Under the pieces are notes generated by a model. That model was not told the DNA's origin, made no database searches, and saw only the letters and a list, made by a program, of their open reading frames with translations. Made by a program: the position numbers and the translations under genes. This document shows positions 57,625 through 64,000 of a stretch of 64,000 nucleotides of DNA, one piece after another (position 1 is the first letter of the stretch; each line of letters begins with the position of its first letter). This DNA comes from Sapria himalayana (lineage: Eukaryota > Streptophyta > Magnoliopsida > Malpighiales > Rafflesiaceae), in NCBI GenBank assembly GCA_029783825.1, contig JAREIK010002991.1, positions 640,001-704,000 on the forward strand, in the 5' to 3' direction.

Positions 57625-58676
57625 GGAGAATTATATTTTAATGCACTCTCTATAAAATAATTGAAAAAATATACTCGATTTTTAATATTTGATAAAAAAA
57701 ATTCATCAAACTATTAAGGAATTGTTTTTTGGTGAACTCAAATATAGTATCTCTAAATATCCTTAAATTAATTTATAAACACTTAATTAGTAATTAATGA
57801 TTTATTAGTCTCTGCTCTCCACTTGGCCATCTTCCCTGTAACTCGCTACTAGCCCCTCTCCCATTGCCCCTCGCCTTTGTAATTCCATCGATGCCCAAAA
57901 CTTCATCGAGCTCGACCAGGAGCTCTTGTTTGAGTTCCAAGGAATTCTTCTTTGAGCTCCATCGAGCTTAATGGAGGACCTGGTCGAGATCCATGGAGCT
58001 CCCATTCGAGCTCAATGGTGCTCCCGTTCAAGCTCTGAGAGCTCCATTAGCTTTTGGGGTTTTTTTTTTTTTAATTCAACCCTCCCCCAAATCCCTAATT
58101 ACCAACCCCAAGGTATATCAAACTTTCATATTGGTCAATCGTCTCAGTAGTGACCATGACCAAGCATATTTAACTTTGTAGTTCTTATGAGATCCAGTAT
58201 ATTAGTGATGATTTAAACATATCTTCCATGAGCTCCTGGTTGAGCCTCATGTAGCTTGTCGATCTTTCGGAGCTCCATGTAGTTCATTTAGCTACATGGA
58301 GCTCGAATAAGAACTCCATCGAGCTCCACAAAGCTCCATCGAGGAGCTCGATGAGCTACATCGAGCTCCACCAAGGAGATCGATGGAGTTATGGGCGAGG
58401 GGTGGGGATAGAGGAAAAGGCAAGAGAAAGTTACAAGAGACATGGGCAAGGGGTGAGTTACAAAGGACATGGGCAAGGGGTGAGTTACAGGGGAGAGGGG
58501 CGAGAGGTGATTGGAGAGGTGAGAGGGTAGACTGATAATTCATTAAGGGTATTTTGGGGTTATTATAGCTAAGTGCAAATTAATTAGTTAAGAGTTTGTT
58601 ATATTTTTTTTTTAATATTAAAATTTGGTTCTTTTTTCAATTATTTTAATGGGAGTGTACCAAAACAAAATTCTCC
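57625..58676. mobile_element. Complete TIR element with GAGCTC array, 1052 bp
   Basis: The left end GGAGAATTATATTTTAATGC and the inverse of the right end (GGAGAATTTTGTTTTGGTAC) open inverted repeats that stay similar for about 65 bp (AAAATAATTGAAAAAA, TTTTTAATATT). Flanks are T-rich, TTTTTTAAG and ATTTTTTAG, compatible with a 9 bp duplication. R2-a at about 38905-38920 has the same flanks joined without the element. Inside lie a C-rich tract (57810-57880), GAGCTC words (57905-58045 and 58200-58385) and a G-rich tract (58390-58530, GGGGCGAG). No transposase. Confidence 0.75.
57905..58385. repeat. GAGCTC array, short form
   Basis: About 15-20 GAGCTC or one-off hexamers in two clusters, separated by an ordinary A+T-rich stretch (58050-58190). 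Composition and connectors (CATCGAGCTC, GGAGCTC) match the arrays at 12880 and 39972. Confidence 0.8.
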
Positions 58677-58766
58677 ATTTTTTAGCTTGACCTACAACAT
58701 AGAATTATCACATATTATATATAATTAGAACATAATAGAATATGTTAAAAAATAAAGAATAAAAGC

Positions 58767-58942
58767 TCAAAAAATCATATAATTCTATTAATTTCTTCAA
58801 GTAATTCAATTTTAAATTAACAATTACAAATTTGTTATTATCTTGATCACGTGATCCTCAGACAAAAAAAAAATATAACATATGTTGCTTTTCAATATCA
58901 AGTAAATAAAAAAACTATAAAAGAGTAAATATGAGTTTCAAC

Positions 58943-58973
<31 letters not shown>

Positions 58974-59326
58974 AGAGAATATGTTCATTTTTTATAAGAG
59001 AGAAAAATAATAAAAGTTTAAAATATCTTCACTTTTTATCGGTCCTTTTTTATTCTATTTTTATCTTCACTTTTTTATTCTATTTTTTATAAGGGAATAT
59101 GCTCCAAAAATCACATAATTCTATTAATTTCTTCAAGTAATTCAATTTTAAATTAACTATTACTAATTTTCTATTATCTTGATCTCGTGATCCTCAGATA
59201 AAAAATATATATAACATATGTTGCTATTCATTATCAAGTAAATATAAAAACTTTAAAAGAGTAAAATATAAGTTTTAACTTTTACACACACACACACACA
59301 CACACACAAGAGAATATGTTCATTTT
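58767..59326. repeat. Tandem duplication, about 230 bp units, 333 bp period
   Basis: The block 58767-58995 recurs at 59099-59326. It starts ATAATTCTATTAATTTCTTC, passes GATC.CGTGATCCTCAGA and AACATATGTTGCT, and ends in a CA run (58947-58973 and 59284-59308) followed by AGAGAATATGTTCATTTT. R2-a has one copy (38999-39170) without the CA run. Confidence 0.85.
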
Positions 59327-59340
59327 AATAAAAGAGACAA

Positions 59341-60995
59341 ATTATATTGGAGGATATTCATAAGTTCATACCTTCTAGGCAATTAATTAATTACACTTAA
59401 TGATTGTTTCGAATATAAATTTTTATTTTCCGACCTTCTATATATTTCTCAAGGAAAATTAATATGATAATAAAAGCATATGTACGTTTAAATTTATTAA
59501 TGTCATACCCATATAATTATCATATGTTTTCCATCATATTTTGCTGGTGGCTACCATATATTTAAAAATAATTGTAAATCTATAACCTTCATGTGAGTCA
59601 CCATTGAATGCACCTGGCATGTAGATTAAATGTCACCATCCCCCACTATGTTAGGCAACTCTCACACTGAAAGTAAAATTATTGGGAAAATATTTTATTT
59701 ACTACACAACATTAATTGAGGGTATGCTTCATTAGGACATGCATATTGAAATAAGCATAAATGGGCATTCTTTCTATTGGCTTCGTAAGTATCATATTCA
59801 CAATGATTAGATATATCTCAATTTTAAGTTTTGGAATATGAATTTATCTCATGTGGCATATGACTAAGTGTCACCTAAATCTTTTAGAACATTATTCAAT
59901 TTCACTTGGATTTTTTCCTAAGAGGGGGTCACAATATGTGCCTACATCATAGGGTTTATACTTGTGACTTTTATCACTATTATTGGTCATGGATTACCTC
60001 AAAAATAGAGTTGTGAGCCTATTTTAGTCATTTTCCTTGTACCTCTCATGGATGCCTTGTCGTATCCTAAGGTTTTCCTTATATCCATGAGTGTTTGGTG
60101 TGAATTTTTCAAAAGGATCTCATGGTGTTAAAATAAAATTCACCACTTTAGGCTTTCATTTTTGTAACATAAAGTCATGCTATTAGGATTAAGCCATGAG
60201 GTTGGTCTCTTTCTACTACATGGTGTTCGCGATGCTAAGAAAATTCATGATGATACTTTTGGCCACTATAATAGAAAGTCAATGAACTAGATGTGACTAG
60301 AACTTGTACATTTTATTTCTGTAACATAGTTGCGATGCTGAGTATGGCCTGCAACATGTGCATTTCACTTATATATCCTAAATGCATAGCATTGAAGAAT
60401 GGTCGTAGTTTTGATTTCTCTCCTTAGCCAAGAGTCATGGCATTTGTGTTGTTCATGGATTGAGTTTGGCTCTTTGTAACATTCTATACCTAAAAGTTAT
60501 GATATCAAATCAGCATCATGACTTTAGCAATTATGAAGTACTTGGTTGCTTAAAAGTGAAATTAATATAGTAGCAATGAAATTATATTGAGCTAGTTTGA
60601 CTATGAATGTAAGAAGTGTTCATAGCCAAAAAAAAAATATGTTGCATAATAAAAAGATTATGTCAACAAGGTAGTAGAGTCCAAAGATTACAATGACAAG
60701 GTGTGTATAGTTTTAGACAAAATTTAACAATAAAATTAATCTATAAGTACTCAAGAGTGTGATCATGTGATAGTACGTAAAATTCTATGGCTTGTTTAAC
60801 TTTTTTCTTGGCATATAGTCACAAACTCAACCAAGCCACATATTTCACACAAAAAACTTTTGATTTTCTAATTATTCATCAAAATCTTCCAAATATCAGT
60901 TCTTATGAAATTGTTATGAATAAAGCTCTATTTCAGACAAATATATCATAAAAAGCATGCCAGGTGGTTAGTATCATTTAGTATTTAGCATGCCG
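59341..60995 (-). repeat. R1 LTR-like segment, copy E
   Basis: Aligns with 29250-31130 and 26500-27655. Its left part is cut where R2-b ends. Best-kept copy of the middle of the segment (GGTCACAATATGTGCCTACAT, TCAAAAATAGAGTTGTGAGC). Confidence 0.45.
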
Positions 60996-63699
60996 ACTAA
61001 ACTAACATAACTTCCATATTATTACAACCACATACACATACTTTTAAGTACACAAAGAAAAAAAATAACAAACTAGCACATATCCACATATTCATGGTGG
61101 TTGCCAGTATGATTTGCCTTTAAGATCATACTATTTAAAGACAAAAATCTAATCTAGAGTGCTATATTGGTGGAAATGAAGTAGATTTCCTCTCTGAATC
61201 TCCTTTGAAACTCAATGCCCAATATTATATCTTTTCAATCATATTACACAACATATCTTACTTTCTTTCAATTAAATGCAGTGTGCCTTCAAAAGATCTC
61301 ATTTTATAGTACATATCTTCTTGGTTTGTACTATATTGCTCAAATTCTCTAATCCACTAATTCTCTTGGTAGAGCATGTGGCTTTCCAACTTCTGGTCTA
61401 TGTTAGTCACCATTGTCTTCCATTTCATTGCAATATACTTATAGAGCCTCCAAAATAACTATGCATTATCTATTACACCGACTTCAATATATTTCCTCTT
61501 GCTTTACAAGAGTTTCAAATTCTTGTTTTCAAACGTTCCTTGTGTTGCTACAAACACTAGGTCTTTTTGTTGGAGATGATTTCCCAAAATATATCTCTTT
61601 TAATCCACTACCATTGTTGTATAAAGATTGTGAATTTCCTCCATAAGATATGTTTCTCTATCTCTAGCTTCAAATTGCTTGTGTGTCTCTCTCTTATTAT
61701 ATTCCTCTACTTCTTTCTTATGTTATTGATTCTTCTTCAATGAAAAATTGCCTATCTTTACCAAAATAAGTAGATTCTTCCCCTTATAGAATCAACTTCA
61801 TTACTTTTCTCTCTTTCGAGTGCTCTTCATATGCCTGACAATGTCAAGGAGGATACCATTGGACACAATTCATCTATATTAACATCCATAGGGACTCATT
61901 TGGCTCTACATAGTAGGGTAACCAAAATAAAGTGAATTATTTTGGCAAGAAAAATTACTCTCTTGATAATTGAGAATGGATTTTTTAATTATTTTACCCA
62001 TATCAAAATTACAAACAATTAATACGGAATAAAACAAAATTTCCTTCTCCCATGTGATGTTCAAAACATGGAATATATGCTACAATAAAGAACACATGAA
62101 ATATGACCACACTTTACTAATATCCTTTAGTTCTCCATGCATCAAAAATCTATATGCACTCTTCAAAGTTGTCCTCCATTCTCAATTTCCAACCATCAAA
62201 GCTTTTTTAATTTTTTTGAAGTTGAGTTGCTCTTTTTGGGACTTGAAAAGTTTGATATCATTTGCACATGAAGATTTAAGCTATTCAATTTAAGTCACTA
62301 TATCAAAATTACCCAATATCTATACACGTAACATCTCTTATCATCTTTATCTCTAAATTGGCATGAAATTTTCTCATGACCAAGACATTTCTCCTTTCTC
62401 TGTGCAAGCAAAGCATAAACTAATTTTTCTTTTAAAGAAATTACTAGAAATGTGGTTTATAATCATTGAAACTTGGCTCTCCAATAAAACACTTTTTTTC
62501 GCAAGAATTGAATTCGTCCATATACTATCTTTCTCAATATCAAAGGTCATCATGGGTGTCATGGTTAGGGCTTGGGGTTTGAAAAAAAATGTTTGTCTTC
62601 ATCATGCTATATACCTTACCAGCCATGACTTTTTATTTATGAGAAGTCACAATACTAAAGAAATACCATGACTTTATAAATGAAAAGTAACAGCACTAAA
62701 GTTTTGTCGTGAGTTAAGAAATGAAAAGTCATGGTGATGTAGGTTTGAAATGACATTAGAAATGAGAAGTCACTGTGGTGAAGGTTCTCCTTGACTTTAA
62801 GAGCGAAATCAAATTAGCAGCTAGTTTGAATATGTTAATCCTAAAAAAAGAGTGATTTTTGTGATGGATTACTATATATATGTGATGTTCATGAAAAAAG
62901 AAACTTCCTCACACAATCAAAAATAATGATAAACAAAATTTTTTCGGTTACCTTCCTTGCAGTATTATGTTTAATGTTCATAGCTTGACAATTATCGATT
63001 CTTCTTTTCTACCATTAATTTCTAATATCTATGTCAGCTTCTTCGTATAATTTTTTACTTCATCTCTCCTTATTTGTTCAATATCTATGAGTGATGCTAT
63101 GCATAAAATTACTCAAATGTTATTCTCTACATGCAATTTCGATAATGAAGGGCCATATTTCTCATTTTTTGAGCCATGACGTCAAAAAACATCATGGTTT
63201 TTTCAACCTTTGCTATGACATTCAAAGTTGTTGTGACTTTTTTAGCTTCCTCGAGTTCTTATTCATCAACTATTATAATCATAATCACTACTTGAACTTC
63301 CGAGATAATACTTTCCTTCTCACTAACCATGATATTCATACTCACCATTGAAACTTTCAAGGTAGTATTTTAATTCATTGTACTTATGTTAGTGTCACTT
63401 CCAATCATGTCAAGTTGTCATATTTGTTTTTCTTCTATTTCATTAGCCTTTATAGTCTCAAATAAATGCTTTGTAATGACATAATCATATGATGAGCTAG
63501 TTGTTAGATACTATATATCAAGTGAGATATATTCATTTCTTTTATATTTCAGATCTCCATGGTGCATATAATTTTGATAGTAAAATGGATTTAGGTTACC
63601 ATTAGGTATAAAAAAAATGTCATCATAGGGGTAACAATATGATTTATCATAATCAATATTTGACCCATACAAGATCATCTCAGTTGTCTAAATCCTAAA
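60996..63699 (-). pseudogene. R1 internal region, copy E (decayed coding)
   Basis: On the minus strand: N-terminal block about 63690-63080 (DDIFFIPNGNLNPFYYQNYM and KHLFETIKANEIEEKQI pieces), minisatellite 62790-62620, central block 62565-61780, coiled-coil-like block 61700-61330 (YLMEEIHNLYTTMVVD, QGTFENKNLKLL). It is the most complete internal copy, not interrupted by another element. Confidence 0.5.
61780..62565 (-). pseudogene. R1 central protein block, copy E
   Basis: The minus strand starts with the FDIEKDSIWTNSILAKKSV piece (62374-62562) and continues, with frameshifts, through QEKFHANLEIKM-like, RIDIGYFDIV-like and KSFDGWKLRMEDNFEECI-like pieces. It corresponds block by block to 32608-33275 and 44230-44960. 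Function is unknown. The resemblance to the plant transposon protein domain applies as for copy B. Confidence 0.42.
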
Positions 63700-64000
63700 T
63701 TATAAAAATCAGTCAATTTTTGTTTTTATTTTTTTTTAAAGTCAAATTTTGTTGGTAAGAGTTAGGTGAGAGTTAATTACGTATTATTTTATTTGAAAGT
63801 AAATTTACGTAAACTATAAATACCAACTTTGTATTCATATTTTTCATCCAACAATACAAGGATCAAAACTTATCTTGAAAGCTTTCTTAAGTATTCTTCT
63901 TCTTTAGTAGAGTACAAATTTCTTATGAAGAGTTTCTTGTGATAAGAAGATTGTAGAAGTCAAAATGGTTGATCTTTAAGTTGTTGGATTGATCAAGAAG
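63700..64000 (+). mobile_element. Start of a third copia 2 insertion, with deletion
   Basis: The LTR begins at 63700 after CTAAA (63695-63699), again at the same R1 site. At about 63938 the LTR text jumps to GATAAGAAGATTGTAGAAGTC, which matches copia 2 at about 21520-21580 near its gag start. About 235 bp (LTR end, primer site and leader) are thus missing. The element runs off the window. Confidence 0.75.

Larger units (their letters stand above)
55530..59340. repeat. R2 repeat, copy b, with insertions
   Basis: Second copy of the R2 sequence at 37330-39330. Relative to copy a it has gained a long GT run, an A-rich array, a complete GAGCTC TIR element and an extra tandem duplication at its right end. 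Between these insertions the order of shared blocks is the same. No gene. Confidence 0.6.

Noticed and set aside
58947..59308. Paired short repeats suggestive of a CRISPR-like array
   Set aside because: They are CA microsatellites within a tandem duplication in plant nuclear DNA.

Overview
The window is nuclear DNA of a flowering plant. The evidence is split genes with GT-AG introns, a plant-specific WRKY transcription factor, a plant receptor-like kinase, and plant-type copia, L1, hAT, Harbinger-like, SINE and foldback elements in very A+T-rich sequence. The species cannot be named from the sequence. Only two host genes are visible, both on the + strand. They are the last three exons of a receptor-like protein kinase of the At2g42960/At5g18500 type (396-3797) and a complete three-exon group IIc WRKY gene (15586-16858). 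The rest is a graveyard of nested transposable elements.

Layout. 1-4180: kinase 3' end, with a 2.84 kb last intron holding a SINE-like element, a foldback and a 389 bp MITE. 4330-10640: three types of retroposon tail or SINE, a 508 bp hAT element, and a decayed repeat (called R1 here) split by a 2.28 kb hAT element that keeps a broken transposase. 10880-12320: copia remains. 12480-14297: a long-TIR element filled with a palindromic GAGCTC array. 14900-17230: the WRKY gene and flanks. 17450-20400: a copia element (gag, protease, integrase) that has lost its reverse transcriptase. 20530-35260: R1 copies, one carrying a 4.65 kb copia with both LTRs and a CTAAG target duplication, the next carrying a solo LTR at the same site. 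35260-39800: A+T-rich DNA and a second large repeat (R2-a). 39800-42100: a truncated GAGCTC element and a tract that looks like plant mitochondrial DNA. 42100-52630: more R1, interrupted by an L1 LINE with an internal 1.15 kb duplication and by another hAT element. 54600-59340: the second R2 copy, with a 470 bp A-rich microsatellite and a complete GAGCTC TIR element that R2-a lacks. 59340-64000: a further R1 copy whose copia insertion runs off the window.

How the parts relate. Insertion order can be read because several elements exist as filled and empty alleles in duplicated copies inside the window. R1 carries, on the minus strand, a decayed coding region seen in three copies. It includes a stretch resembling the domain annotated as 'putative plant transposon protein'. 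R1's repeated flanks look like roughly 1.9 kb LTRs, so R1 may be a large non-autonomous LTR element; that is inference. The most unusual structures are the GAGCTC arrays captured inside long-TIR elements at three loci, and the copia insertion shared by several R1 copies. No CRISPR array, rRNA or functional tRNA gene was seen.
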